A model generated the notes under the pieces. The model had not been told where the DNA came from and did not search any database. It saw only the letters and a program-made list of their open reading frames with translations. From positions 496,001 to 560,000 of the forward strand of contig NZ_JAMCCQ010000001.1 in NCBI RefSeq assembly GCF_023370775.1: 64,000 nucleotides of DNA, given 5' to 3'. This DNA is from Marivita sp. GX14005. GTDB taxonomy: Bacteria > Pseudomonadota > Alphaproteobacteria > Rhodobacterales > Rhodobacteraceae. Shown in pieces: positions 30,118-39,670 of the stretch; the stretch's first letter is position 1, and the number at the start of each line of letters is the position of its first letter. The translations under genes and the position numbers were made by a program.

Positions 30118-32997
30118 GTGTCCCTCTTCTTTATCGTCGCCTTGCCGTTCCTCGGCGCCTTGTTGCCGGGTTTGATGAACGCAGCGGGCCGGGCGGCCTG
30201 TGCCGGGGTCACGTTCACGGTCTCTCTTGCGGCCTTCATCGGCCTGCTGACGAATCTGCCTTCGGTGCTGGCCGGCGAGGTGGTGATGGCTCGGGTCGAC
30301 TGGATGCCGGCGCTCGGGCTCAACTTCACGCTGATGCTCGACGGTCTGGGCTTCTTCTTCGCGCTGCTCATCCTCGGGATCGGGCTGCTCATCATCGCCT
30401 ATGGACGGCACTATCTAAGCCGCGAGGACAATATGGGCGAGTTCTTCACCTATCTGCTGCTCTTCCAGGGCGCGATGGTGGGGATCGTTCTGAGCGACAA
30501 CATCCTGCTCTTGCTGGTGTTCTGGGAACTGACCTCGCTGTCCTCCTTCCTGCTCATCGGCTATTGGAAGCACCTGCCCGAAGGGCGGCAAGGCGCGCGG
30601 ATGGCGCTGACCGTGACCGGCATGGGCGGGCTGGCGATGATCGCCGGGATGCTCATTCTGGGGCAGATCGCCGGCAGTTACGATCTTTCGGTGATCCTTC
30701 AGAACCGCGATCTGATCCAGGCCGATCCGCTTTACCTGACGGCGCTGATCCTGATCCTGCTGGGTTGCTTCACCAAATCGGCGCAGTTCCCGTTCCATTT
30801 CTGGTTGCCGCATGCCATGGCCGCGCCGACGCCGGTTTCGGCCTACCTCCACTCGGCCACGATGGTGAAGGCGGGCATCTTCCTGATGGCGCGCATGTGG
30901 CCGGTGCTGTCGGGAACGCCGGAATGGTTCGTGATCGTCACCACGGCCGGTCTGCTGACCATGGTCATCGGCGCGGTGATCGCGCTTTTCAAGCACGACC
31001 TGAAAGCGCTGCTGGCGTTTTCCACAGTCAGCCATCTGGGACTGATCACGATGCTTCTGGGCACCGGCACGGCCTTCGGGGCGATGGCGGCGGTGTTCCA
31101 TATCCTCAACCACGCGACCTTCAAGGCCGCGCTCTTCATGTCGGCGGGGATCATCGACCACGAGGCTCACACGCGCGATATCCGGCGCCTTGGCGGGCTG
31201 CGGCACCTGATGCCGGTGACCTTCGTGATCGCCACCATCGCCGCGCTGTCTATGGCGGGGATACCGGCGCTCAACGGCTTCCTGTCGAAGGAAATGATGC
31301 TGGAGGAAGCCTATCGCACCGAGCTTTTCGGAAACGTCTGGTTGGTGCCCGCGCTGGCGGTGGTGGGCTCGCTTTTCTCGGCGGCCTATTCCTTCCGGCT
31401 GATCGGCCACACGTTCCTCGGCAAGGTGCGCGATGATTACCCGGCCAAGCCGCACGATCCGAACCCCGGCATGTGGCTGCCGCCAGCGATCCTCGTCGTT
31501 CTGGTGCTGATCATCGGGCTCGCGCCGTTTCTCGCCGAGCCTTTCGTCAAGCTTGTCACCGCGTCGGTTCTGGGCGGCGCGGGCGAGGTGCCGAAAGCGT
31601 ATTTCGCGATCTGGCACGGGCTGGTGCCGGCGCTCTACATGTCGATCATCGCGGTCGTCGGCGGCTTGATCCTGCTGGCGCTGTTCCGCCCTGCCCTGCG
31701 GCTCTGGGACGCCGCGCCGCGCCCCGAGGCCAAGGCGATCTTCGACGCGGTGGTCAACGCGGCGGCACGGCTGGCCGAGCGATTGATCCTGCCGCTGCAT
31801 AACGGCGCGTTTTCCCGCTATGCGGCCATCGCGGCCGTCGCAATCCTCGCTGCGGGCTTCCACGCATGGTTCACCGGCACCGTCGGCGCGCCGAGCCGCG
31901 CGATGCAACCGGCAAGCCCGGTGCCCATCGCCGGCTGGATCATGCTCGTTGCGGCAACCGGAGGTCTGGTGTTTTTGCACCGCAACCGCTTCCTGTCGCT
32001 CATCCTGATCGGCATTGTCGGGCTCATGGTCTCGGTCGCCTTCGTCTATTTCAGCGCGCCGGATCTGGCGATGACGCAGTTCACCGTCGAGGTGGTGACG
32101 ATCATCCTGTTGCTGCTGGCGCTCAACTTCCTGCCCAACCGCACACCGATAGAGAGCAGCGTGCTGCGCCGCGTGCGCGATGGCGCGGTGGCCATCGCCG
32201 GCGGGCTGGCGACGTTCGGGTTGGCCTATCACTACCTGCTGCGCGACGCGGCGGCGCTGCCGATCTCCGAGTTCCACCTCGCCAATTCCTACAAGGGCGG
32301 CGGCGGCACGAATGTCGTCAACGTGATCCTCGTGGATTTCCGGGGCTTCGACACCTATGGCGAGATCATCGTTCTGGGCATCGCCGCGCTGCTCATCTTT
32401 GCGCTGACGGAAACGCTGCTCGATGGGCCGGTGCGGGCGCGGCTGCTCAATCGCAAGCCGGACCAGCCGCGTTCCGGCGACAAGCATCCGATGATGATGG
32501 TCGTGCTGACGCGGGTCATCATGCCGGTGGTCATGCTGGTCGGCTTCTACATCTTCCTGCGCGGCCATAACGAGCCCGGCGGCGGGTTCATCGCCGGGCT
32601 GATCGTGTCGATCGCCGTGGTGATGCAATATATGGCAAGCGGGTTCAGCTGGGCGTCGCAACGGCTGAAATATCCCTATCACGGCGTGATCGGCGCGGGC
32701 GTTCTCATCGCCGGGCTGACCGGGATCGGATCGTGGTTCGTGGGCAAGCCGTTCCTGACCTCGGCCTTCACCTATGTCCGCATCCCGCCCTTCGACAAGT
32801 TCGAATTGGCCACCGCGGCGCTTTTCGATCTCGGCGTGTTTCTCGCCGTTGTCGGCGCGGTGATGCTGTCGCTCGAAAGTTTTTCGCGCCTTGCACGGCG
32901 CGCTCATGTGGATGATGACAAACACCCGATGGATATAGACCCCTCAAGAGACGATCCGCCCGAAGGCGCAACGACACCGGCGAAGGGGGGCGTCTGA
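30118..32997 (+). CDS. mnhA: Mrp antiporter subunit A fused to subunit B
   Basis: A 959-aa protein. The N-terminal part is the NuoL-like MnhA domain (TMs throughout, with LVFWELTSLSSFLLIGYW and STVSHLGLITMLLG). The C-terminal region from about residue 820 is MnhB-like (GHNEPGGGFIAGLIVSIAVVMQ). So A and B are a single polypeptide. The start chosen is the GTG at 30118, with AGGAG ending six bases upstream; the frame's earlier start codons lack a ribosome site. Together with C-G it exchanges Na+ (or K+) for H+. Confidence 0.9.
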   Translation: MSLFFIVALPFLGALLPGLMNAAGRAACAGVTFTVSLAAFIGLLTNLPSVLAGEVVMARVDWMPALGLNFTLMLDGLGFFFALLILGIGLLIIAYGRHYLSREDNMGEFFTYLLLFQGAMVGIVLSDNILLLLVFWELTSLSSFLLIGYWKHLPEGRQGARMALTVTGMGGLAMIAGMLILGQIAGSYDLSVILQNRDLIQADPLYLTALILILLGCFTKSAQFPFHFWLPHAMAAPTPVSAYLHSATMVKAGIFLMARMWPVLSGTPEWFVIVTTAGLLTMVIGAVIALFKHDLKALLAFSTVSHLGLITMLLGTGTAFGAMAAVFHILNHATFKAALFMSAGIIDHEAHTRDIRRLGGLRHLMPVTFVIATIAALSMAGIPALNGFLSKEMMLEEAYRTELFGNVWLVPALAVVGSLFSAAYSFRLIGHTFLGKVRDDYPAKPHDPNPGMWLPPAILVVLVLIIGLAPFLAEPFVKLVTASVLGGAGEVPKAYFAIWHGLVPALYMSIIAVVGGLILLALFRPALRLWDAAPRPEAKAIFDAVVNAAARLAERLILPLHNGAFSRYAAIAAVAILAAGFHAWFTGTVGAPSRAMQPASPVPIAGWIMLVAATGGLVFLHRNRFLSLILIGIVGLMVSVAFVYFSAPDLAMTQFTVEVVTIILLLLALNFLPNRTPIESSVLRRVRDGAVAIAGGLATFGLAYHYLLRDAAALPISEFHLANSYKGGGGTNVVNVILVDFRGFDTYGEIIVLGIAALLIFALTETLLDGPVRARLLNRKPDQPRSGDKHPMMMVVLTRVIMPVVMLVGFYIFLRGHNEPGGGFIAGLIVSIAVVMQYMASGFSWASQRLKYPYHGVIGAGVLIAGLTGIGSWFVGKPFLTSAFTYVRIPPFDKFELATAALFDLGVFLAVVGAVMLSLESFSRLARRAHVDDDKHPMDIDPSRDDPPEGATTPAKGGV

Positions 32998-32998
32998 C

Positions 32999-33355
32999 AT
33001 GGAGCTTCTCGTCGCCTCGGCCATCGGCATCCTGACCGCCGGTGGGCTCTACCTCGTGCTGCGCTTGCGGACCTTTCCGGTGATCCTCGGCATTTCGCTT
33101 CTGACCTATGCGGTCAACGTGTTCCTCTTCGCGTCCGGCCGGCTCACCGTCGGCGCACCGCCGATCCTGCGGGACGGTGTCAGCACCTATACCGATCCGC
33201 TGCCGCAGGCGCTGGTGCTGACGGCCATCGTGATTTCCTTCGGGATGACAGCGGTTGTGGTGATGATCGGCCTTGGCGCCTATCTCGGCTCGGATGACGA
33301 TCATGTCGACGATCAGCCCGCCGGCGATCTGCACCGGCCGGAGGATGCGGGATGA
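32999..33355 (+). CDS. mnhC: Mrp antiporter subunit C
   Basis: A 118-aa membrane protein of the NuoK-like MnhC family, with three helices and the motif VNVFLFASGRL then DPLPQALVLTAIVISFG. It starts one base after mnhA. It belongs to the six-subunit Mrp complex that supports growth in sodium and alkaline conditions. Confidence 0.9.
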   Translation: MELLVASAIGILTAGGLYLVLRLRTFPVILGISLLTYAVNVFLFASGRLTVGAPPILRDGVSTYTDPLPQALVLTAIVISFGMTAVVVMIGLGAYLGSDDDHVDDQPAGDLHRPEDAG

Positions 33356-34893
33356 GCCACTGGATCATCGCTCCCGTCGTCCTGCCTGCCCTGCTCGCCC
33401 CGTTCATCGTGCTGGCGGCGCGGTTTCACATCGGCATCCAGCGCGCCGTTTCGGTAGCTGGGGTCGCCGCGCTCATCCTGATCGCCGCCGGGCTTGCGCT
33501 CAGCGTGTCGGACGGCAGCATCCTGCTCTACCAGCTTGGCGATTGGGCCGCGCCCTTCGGGATCGTGCTCGTCGGGGACAGGCTGTCGACCATGATGGTG
33601 TTGCTGACGGCGGTGCTCGCGCTTTTCGTGCTGCTCTATGCCATCGGCTCGGGATGGGATCGGCGCGGCTGGCATTTTCACGCGCTCTACCAGTTTCAGC
33701 TCATGGGGATCATGGGCGCGTTCCTGACGGGCGATCTGTTCAACCTTTTCGTCTTTTTCGAAGTGCTGCTGATCGCGTCCTACGGGCTGATGATCCACGA
33801 GGGCGGCAATGATCGGCTGCGCGCCGGGGTGCAATACGTCCTTTACAACCTGATCGGCTCGACGCTGTTCCTTTTCGCGCTCGGTTCCATCTATGCCGAG
33901 GCGGGCACGCTCAACATGGCCGATCTGGCCGCGCGCGTCATGCTGATCGGGCCGGAGGAGACCGTCGGCATCCGCGTCGCCGCCGTACTGCTGCTGCTCG
34001 TCTTTGCGATCAAGGCGGCGCTGGTGCCGCTGCATTTCTGGCTCCCGTCGAGCTACGCCGAAGCGCCCGCGCCTGTCGCCGCGCTGTTCGCGATCATGAC
34101 GAAAGTGGGCGCTTACGCGATCATCCGTGTCTATACGATGGTCTTCCCGCCCGATCTCGACGTCATGGGCGGCTTGCATGATTTCTGGCTCATGCCGGCG
34201 GCGCTCGTCTCTCTCGCGCTCGGCATGATCGGGGTTCTGGCGGCCAAGCGGTTCGACCGGCTGATCGCGTTCTCCATCATCGGCTCGATGGGGATGGTGA
34301 TGGTGGCCATCGCGCTGTTCACGCCCGAAGGCATCGCGGCCGCGCTTTACTACATCATCCATTCGACGCTTGCGGGCGCGGTCCTGTTTCTCGTCTGCGA
34401 TCTGGTGCGGACGGGGCGGCCGAACCTCGATCTGAGGGCGCAGGCGCCGATGCTGGGAACGTCGCTGACGGCGGGGGTCTTCTTCGTCGGTGCCATCGCG
34501 ATGGTGGGATTGCCGCCGCTGTCGGGTTTTCTTGGCAAGCTGTTGCTGCTGGATGCCGCCTATGAGGCCGATCTGGGTGTCTGGATCTGGGCCGTCGTGC
34601 TGATCGCGAGCCTCATCAGCCTCGTCGGCTTCTCGCGCGCCGGCAGCGTGCTTTTCTGGAAGTCCCATAGCGTGACCCCACCGGAAAAGATGCCGCCCGT
34701 CGCGCGCCCCGCCGCGTTGTCCTATGTCGCAGTCGGCGGGCTGATTGCGCTGCTTATCGCCCATACGGTCTTTGCCGGGCAGGTGCATCGCTATACAACG
34801 ACCATAGCCGCGCAGCTTTTCGCGCCCGCGCCCTATATCACCACGGTGATCGACACGCCGGGCAAGCTGAGCCCGCCGAAGGAGGATCGCTGA
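33352..34893 (+). CDS. mnhD: Mrp antiporter subunit D
   Basis: A 513-aa NuoN/NuoM-like subunit with about 14 helices. Motifs LFNLFVFFEVLLIASYGLM and IKAALVPLHFWLPSSYAEAPAPVAALFA are the proton-pathway segments of the family. The start overlaps mnhC by four bases (ATGA). Confidence 0.91.
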   Translation: MSHWIIAPVVLPALLAPFIVLAARFHIGIQRAVSVAGVAALILIAAGLALSVSDGSILLYQLGDWAAPFGIVLVGDRLSTMMVLLTAVLALFVLLYAIGSGWDRRGWHFHALYQFQLMGIMGAFLTGDLFNLFVFFEVLLIASYGLMIHEGGNDRLRAGVQYVLYNLIGSTLFLFALGSIYAEAGTLNMADLAARVMLIGPEETVGIRVAAVLLLLVFAIKAALVPLHFWLPSSYAEAPAPVAALFAIMTKVGAYAIIRVYTMVFPPDLDVMGGLHDFWLMPAALVSLALGMIGVLAAKRFDRLIAFSIIGSMGMVMVAIALFTPEGIAAALYYIIHSTLAGAVLFLVCDLVRTGRPNLDLRAQAPMLGTSLTAGVFFVGAIAMVGLPPLSGFLGKLLLLDAAYEADLGVWIWAVVLIASLISLVGFSRAGSVLFWKSHSVTPPEKMPPVARPAALSYVAVGGLIALLIAHTVFAGQVHRYTTTIAAQLFAPAPYITTVIDTPGKLSPPKEDR

Positions 34894-34894
34894 G

Positions 34895-35395
34895 ATGTCC
34901 CGCGCCTTGCAATGGCTGTTGCCGCATCCCTACCTGACGCTGCTTCTCGCGCTGGTCTGGATCATCCTGCAGAACGAAATCAGCGCGGGCATGTTTGTGT
35001 TCGGCCTGATCCTCGGTATCATCATCCCCTGGAGCACATCGGTCTGGTGGCCCGACACACCCAAGGGATTCAGGGTCAGCCGCATGGTGCCCTATATCCT
35101 CATCGTGCTTTGGGACATCGTGGTCGCAAACCTGCAGGTCGCCTGGATCGTTCTCACGGTTCCCAACGCCAAGCTGAAACCGGCCTGGATCGTCGTGCCG
35201 CTCGACTTGCGACAGCCCGAGGCGATCACGGTGCTGGCGGGCACGATCACGCTGACGCCCGGAACCGTTTCGGCGGATCTGTCGAACGAGGGGCATAGCC
35301 TACTGGTGCACGTGCTCCATACGGAGGATCCGGACAGCGTGCGCGACGATATCAAGCAGCGCTATGAAAAGCGCCTGACGGAGATCTTCTCATGA
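34895..35395 (+). CDS. mnhE: Mrp antiporter subunit E
   Basis: A 166-aa MnhE protein: two or three N-terminal helices followed by a cytoplasmic domain with AITVLAGTITLTPGTVS and HVLHTEDPDSVRDDIKQRYE. Typical length for the family. It starts one base after mnhD ends and overlaps mnhF. Confidence 0.9.
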   Translation: MSRALQWLLPHPYLTLLLALVWIILQNEISAGMFVFGLILGIIIPWSTSVWWPDTPKGFRVSRMVPYILIVLWDIVVANLQVAWIVLTVPNAKLKPAWIVVPLDLRQPEAITVLAGTITLTPGTVSADLSNEGHSLLVHVLHTEDPDSVRDDIKQRYEKRLTEIFS

Positions 35396-35679
35396 CCGCC
35401 GCACTCGACTTCATGAATATCACGCTGATGATTGCGCTCGCGTCGCTGGCGCTCGGGCAAATCCTGTCGATGGTCCGTCTGGTCATCGGGCCGACATCGG
35501 GCGACCGGATCCTCGCGCTCGACACGATGGTCATCAACGCGCTCGGCTTGATCGTGGTGCTGGGCATCTATGAAGGCGTGCGCATCTATTTCGAGGTGTC
35601 GCTTCTGGTGGCGATGCTCGGCTTCGTGTCGACCGTCGCGCTGGCGCGGTTCATCCTGCGGGGGGATATCATCGAATGA
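35392..35679 (+). CDS. mnhF: Mrp antiporter subunit F
   Basis: A 95-aa MnhF with three helices and the family motif RLVIGPTSGDRILALDTMVINALGL. It is overlapped at both ends by neighbouring subunits (ATGA at each), showing tight translational coupling. Confidence 0.9.
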   Translation: MTAALDFMNITLMIALASLALGQILSMVRLVIGPTSGDRILALDTMVINALGLIVVLGIYEGVRIYFEVSLLVAMLGFVSTVALARFILRGDIIE

Positions 35680-36059
35680 CGCTTCAGATCATCGGGATAT
35701 ACGCAACCGGCATCTGCCTTCTCATCGGCGCGGGCTTCGTGCTTGTCGGGGTGATCGGGCTTCTCAAGTTCAACGATTCCATGACACGGCTCCATGCGCC
35801 GACGAAGGTGGGCACGATGGGGATCGGGATGCTGCTCCTCGGCTCGATGCTTCATTCCTTTTCGCTCGCGGACGGGTCGTTTCACGAGACGCTGATCATG
35901 GCGTTCTTGTTCGTGACCGCGCCGATTTCGGCCAATTTCATCGCCAAGGTGCATCTGCACCGCCGCGATTGCACCACGCCCCCACCGCCACCGCGCGACG
36001 ATACATGGTCCTCGCTCGAGGGCGATCTGGAGTTGCAGGCCGGCGCCGCGCAGAAGTGA
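35676..36059 (+). CDS. mnhG: Mrp antiporter subunit G
   Basis: A 127-aa MnhG with three helices and GVIGLLKFNDSMTRLHAPTKVGTMG, the family signature. The C-terminus is a short hydrophilic tail. It ends the operon. The TGA stop lies in the loop of a strong hairpin shared with the convergent aminotransferase gene. Confidence 0.9.
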   Translation: MTLQIIGIYATGICLLIGAGFVLVGVIGLLKFNDSMTRLHAPTKVGTMGIGMLLLGSMLHSFSLADGSFHETLIMAFLFVTAPISANFIAKVHLHRRDCTTPPPPPRDDTWSSLEGDLELQAGAAQK

Positions 36060-36071
36060 CGCGGCGCCGGC
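36039..36071. terminator. Convergent hairpin spanning the mnhG stop
   Basis: A perfect 12-base GC stem (36039-36050 with 36060-36071) has the mnhG stop codon in its nine-base loop. It lies between two convergent genes and likely ends or blocks both, although there is no T-run. Confidence 0.6.
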
Positions 36072-36077
36072 GCGCGG

Positions 36078-37457
36078 TCAGCCCAGAATGTCGGCGACCG
36101 CCGCTTTGGTCACATCGACGACCGTATCCGCCTCCTCTCGCGTCAGCGAGAAAGGCGGCGCGAAGCCGATGATGTCGCCTTGCGGCATAGCCCGCGCGAT
36201 GACGCCGCGGTCGAGCATCTTGCCGACGACTTGCGCGGCGATCTTCTCGCCCGCGTCGAAGAACACACGATCCCCGCAATCCTTGACCAGTTCGACCGCG
36301 CAGAGCATCCCCTCGCCGCGCACTTCGCCGATATGGGCGTGATCGCCCAGCGCATCGCGCATCGCGCTGTTGAGGTAGGCGCCGACCTCTCCTGCGTTGC
36401 TGACAAGGTTCAGCTCGTCCAGCAGCTTGAGATTGGCGACGCCCGCCGCCGCACCGATGGGGTGGGCCGAATAGGTCCAGCCGTGCCCAATGGGGCCGTT
36501 TTCGTCGGTGCCGCGTTCCAGCACCTCCCACATCCGGTCCGAGACGATGGAGCCCGAGAGCGGCGCGTAGGCCGAGGTCAGCCCCTTGGCGATGGTGATG
36601 AGATCGGGCTTCAACCCATAGTGATCGAAGCCCATCATCGAGCCGAGCCGTCCGAACCCGGTGACGACCTCGTCTGCGATGAGCAGGATGTCGTGCTTTT
36701 GCAGCACGGCCTGGATCGCGCCCCAATAGCCGGCGGGCGGGGGAACGATACCGCCGGTGCCGAGAACCGGCTCGCCGATGAAAGCGGCGATGGTGTCCGC
36801 GCCTTCGCGGTCGATCAGCGCCTCCAGTTCCGCGACGCAATGCGCGGTGAATTGCTCCTCGCTCTGGTCCAGATCGTCGCGGCGGAAGTAATACGGCGCT
36901 TCGGTATGGATTACCTGGCTTAGCGGCAGATCGAATTTCTTGTGGAAAAGCTCCAGCCCGGTGAGCGATCCTGTCACCAGCCCCGAGCCGTGATAGCCGC
37001 GCCAGCGCGATATGATCTTCTTTTTCTCCGGGCGGCCGAGAATGTTGTTGTAATACCAGACCAGCTTGATGTTGGTCTCGTTTGCGTCCGAGCCGGACAG
37101 ACCGTAATAGACGTGGTTCATCCCCTCCGGCGCGCGGTCGGCGATCATCTTGGACAGGGTGATCGACGCTTCGGTGCCGTGGCCGACATAGGAATGGTAA
37201 TAGGCCAGCTCATGCGCCTGCGCCGCGATGGCGTCCGCGATTTCTGAGCGGCCATAGCCCACATTCACGCAATAAAGCCCCGCGAACGCATCGAGCGATG
37301 TGCGCCCCTCGCGGTCGGTGATGTGAACGCCGCTGGCGCCGGTGATGATCCGGTTTCCCATCTCGCGGCGCGCGAACTGGCCAAGATGCGTCGAGGGATG
37401 GAAGAAGTGATCGTGATCCCATTGGGTCAACTGGTCGTTGGTGAAGTGCTTGTTCAT
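36078..37457 (-). CDS. doeD: Class III aminotransferase Atf/DoeD (diaminobutyrate transaminase)
   Basis: A 459-aa pyridoxal-phosphate aminotransferase. It has YHGSGLVTGSLTG, IADEVVTGFGRLGSM and the PLP lysine in LITIAKGLTSAYAPLSG. In the ectoine pathway this enzyme moves the gamma-amino group of 2,4-diaminobutyrate to give aspartate semialdehyde. Family members overlap with taurine and putrescine transaminases, so the assignment rests mainly on context: last gene of asnC-ssd-atf, next to the eut operon. Confidence 0.86.
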   Translation of the reverse strand: MNKHFTNDQLTQWDHDHFFHPSTHLGQFARREMGNRIITGASGVHITDREGRTSLDAFAGLYCVNVGYGRSEIADAIAAQAHELAYYHSYVGHGTEASITLSKMIADRAPEGMNHVYYGLSGSDANETNIKLVWYYNNILGRPEKKKIISRWRGYHGSGLVTGSLTGLELFHKKFDLPLSQVIHTEAPYYFRRDDLDQSEEQFTAHCVAELEALIDREGADTIAAFIGEPVLGTGGIVPPPAGYWGAIQAVLQKHDILLIADEVVTGFGRLGSMMGFDHYGLKPDLITIAKGLTSAYAPLSGSIVSDRMWEVLERGTDENGPIGHGWTYSAHPIGAAAGVANLKLLDELNLVSNAGEVGAYLNSAMRDALGDHAHIGEVRGEGMLCAVELVKDCGDRVFFDAGEKIAAQVVGKMLDRGVIARAMPQGDIIGFAPPFSLTREEADTVVDVTKAAVADILG

Positions 37458-37487
37458 CGTTCTGTCCTTCTTGTCTTGGGCGAGGGC

Positions 37488-38972
37488 TCAGGCCCAGTCG
37501 CGGCATACATATTTGACTTCGGTAAAGGCTTCGAGCCCGAGGCGCGAGCCCTCGCGGCCAAGGCCGGATTGTTTCATGCCGCCGAAGGGGATCGGCGCTC
37601 CCGTGACCTTGGTGCGGTTCACCGCCACCATGCCGAAGCGCATCGCGCGGCTGGCGCGGTAGATGCGGCGCGGATCCTGCGTGTGCAGATAGGCGACAAG
37701 GCCGAATTCGGTGTCATTGGCGCGGCGGATCGCCTCGTCCTCGCTGTCGAAGGGCGCGATGGCGGCCACGGGGCCGAAGGTTTCCTCGTGCATGATCTTC
37801 GCGTCCGCTGGCACATCGGCCAGAACGGTCGGCTGGAAGAAAAGATCGCCCGCGTCATGCCGCCCCCCGCCGCAGAGCAGTTTCGCGCCGCGCTCCAGCG
37901 CGTCGTCGACATGCGCCTGCTGCTTTGCCAGCGCCTTTTCGTTCATCAGCGGGCCTATATCGGGATCGTCGATACCAGCACCGACGCTCAGCGCGCGGGT
38001 GCGGTCGGTGAAGGCGCCGCAGAAGGCGTCATAGACCGATCGTTCGATCAGGAAGCGGTTGGCGCCGAGGCAGTCCTGCCCGGAGGTGGCGAATTTCGCC
38101 TTGATCGCCTCATCGACGGCGCGGTCCATATCGGCATCGGCGAAGACGACGAACGGCGCATGGCCGCCAAGCTCAAGCACCAGCCGCTTAATCGTATCGG
38201 CGCCCTGCCGGTAAAGAAGCCGGCCCACCTCGGTCGAGCCGGTGAAGGACACGGCGCGGATGCGCGGATCGTTCATCCAGGCTCCGACGATGGTGGGCGC
38301 ATCGCCGGTGATGACGTTGAACACGCCGTCCGGCATCCCGGCGCGGCGAGCCAGTTCGGCGAGGGCGAGCGCGGAATAGGGCGTTTCGATGGAAGGATGC
38401 GCAACCACGGTGCAGCCAGCCGCCAGCGCGGCGGCAGCCTTGCGGGTCAGCATTGCAGAAGGGAAATTCCAGGGCGTGATCAGCGCGGCCACGCCGACCG
38501 GCTCGCGCCAGATCTCGACCTCGGCATCGGGCAGATGCGAGGTAACGCCCTCGATATTCGGGCGACGGGCCTCCTCGGCATAGAACTCCAGAAACGCGGC
38601 GGCATAATCGATCTCTCCGCGCGATTCCGAGATCGGCTTGCCCTGCTCCGCGGTCATGATCCGGGCGAGATCCTCGCGGTTTTCCAGCATCAGCTCGAAC
38701 CAGCGGCGCAGGATCGCGGTGCGCTCTTGCGGCAGGGTATGCGCCCAGGCGGGCCATGCCGCTTGGGCCGCCTTGGCCGCGCGGGCAGCATCATCGGCTG
38801 TCAGGCACGCCACCTGCCCCAGTTCGCTATCGTCAGCCGGGTTCGAAACCCCGCGCGATGCGCCATCGCTGGCCTCGGTCCAGGCGCCGTCAAGGAACGC
38901 TTTGCCGGAAAGCAACGTTGAATCGGTGATATCGTCAAGGATCGGGCGGGCATGGGTCAGCATTTCGTTCAC
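37488..38972 (-). CDS. doeC: NAD-dependent aldehyde dehydrogenase Ssd/DoeC
   Basis: A 494-aa aldehyde dehydrogenase of the succinate-semialdehyde group. Motifs are the Rossmann FTGSTEVGRLLYRQ, the catalytic Glu in LVLELGGHAPFVVF, and the nucleophile Cys in FATSGQDCLGANRF. In ectoine catabolism it oxidises aspartate semialdehyde to aspartate. It lies 30 bases upstream of the aminotransferase gene in the same operon. Confidence 0.88.
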   Translation of the reverse strand: MNEMLTHARPILDDITDSTLLSGKAFLDGAWTEASDGASRGVSNPADDSELGQVACLTADDAARAAKAAQAAWPAWAHTLPQERTAILRRWFELMLENREDLARIMTAEQGKPISESRGEIDYAAAFLEFYAEEARRPNIEGVTSHLPDAEVEIWREPVGVAALITPWNFPSAMLTRKAAAALAAGCTVVAHPSIETPYSALALAELARRAGMPDGVFNVITGDAPTIVGAWMNDPRIRAVSFTGSTEVGRLLYRQGADTIKRLVLELGGHAPFVVFADADMDRAVDEAIKAKFATSGQDCLGANRFLIERSVYDAFCGAFTDRTRALSVGAGIDDPDIGPLMNEKALAKQQAHVDDALERGAKLLCGGGRHDAGDLFFQPTVLADVPADAKIMHEETFGPVAAIAPFDSEDEAIRRANDTEFGLVAYLHTQDPRRIYRASRAMRFGMVAVNRTKVTGAPIPFGGMKQSGLGREGSRLGLEAFTEVKYVCRDWA

Positions 38973-39079
38973 GGCAACCTCATCGGATTCGGGGGAGTTG
39001 GCACAGAGCTAAAACAGAACGCGCCGAGAGGTTTTCGCGAAATCGCGGGGGCGGGCCGAAAATTCTTCGGCGCAGGCAG

Positions 39080-39562
39080 CTACTCTTGAAACAGGATGTC
39101 CAAAGGCGGCGGCGTGGCCTTGACGGGCTTGGTCACGATATAGCTGAAATACCGCGCGACCCCGGCGCGCTGTTCGAGAACCGTGTCCATCAAGGCCTGA
39201 TAGCTGTCGATATCGCGGGTGACGACCTGAACGAGGTAATCGAAGCCCCCGCCCAGCGCCCAGCATCCGATGATCTCGTCATGGCGGGCAATCTCGCGTT
39301 CGAACCGGTCGAAGCTGCTGCTGCGATGCTCGCCCAGTTCGACGGTGACGAAAACCGTCACGGACGGGCCGAGCGCGCGCAGGGACACGTCGGCCCGATA
39401 CCCCGAGATCGCGCCGATTTCTTCGAGCCTTTGCAAGCGTTCCCAACAGCTTGTCGGACCGAGCCCGACCTTGCGCGCAAGTTCGCTCTTGGCGATGCGG
39501 CCGTTGCGGGCGAGGATCGAAAGCAGTTCGAGATCGAGCCGGTCGAGACGGTGCGTTTTCAT
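39080..39562 (-). CDS. asnC: Lrp/AsnC-family regulator of the ectoine cluster
   Basis: A 160-aa regulator with an N-terminal helix-turn-helix (LDLELLSILARNGRIAKSELARKVGLGPTSCWERLQRLEE) and a C-terminal effector-binding RAM domain (VTVFVTVELGEH, then ALGGGFDYLVQVVTRDIDSY). Matching regulators in ectoine clusters are called AsnC or DoeX. The start MKTHRLDRLD was chosen over a start seven residues earlier. It is first in the asnC-ssd-atf operon and divergent from uehA, so it should act at the region between them. Confidence 0.86.
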   Translation of the reverse strand: MKTHRLDRLDLELLSILARNGRIAKSELARKVGLGPTSCWERLQRLEEIGAISGYRADVSLRALGPSVTVFVTVELGEHRSSSFDRFEREIARHDEIIGCWALGGGFDYLVQVVTRDIDSYQALMDTVLEQRAGVARYFSYIVTKPVKATPPPLDILFQE

Positions 39563-39670
39563 CGCGCCATCATGTCGATGCAAGCCGCCGGCTTGTCAAT
39601 CGAATGGGCGCCGGCGCGCCCGTTGCCGACGGCCCGAAACCCGCCGGAAAAGAGGTTTTTTTCACAAGCG

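Noticed and set aside
30415-32925. 836-aa minus-strand frame
   Set aside because: Antisense to mnhA; no domain, unlikely composition.
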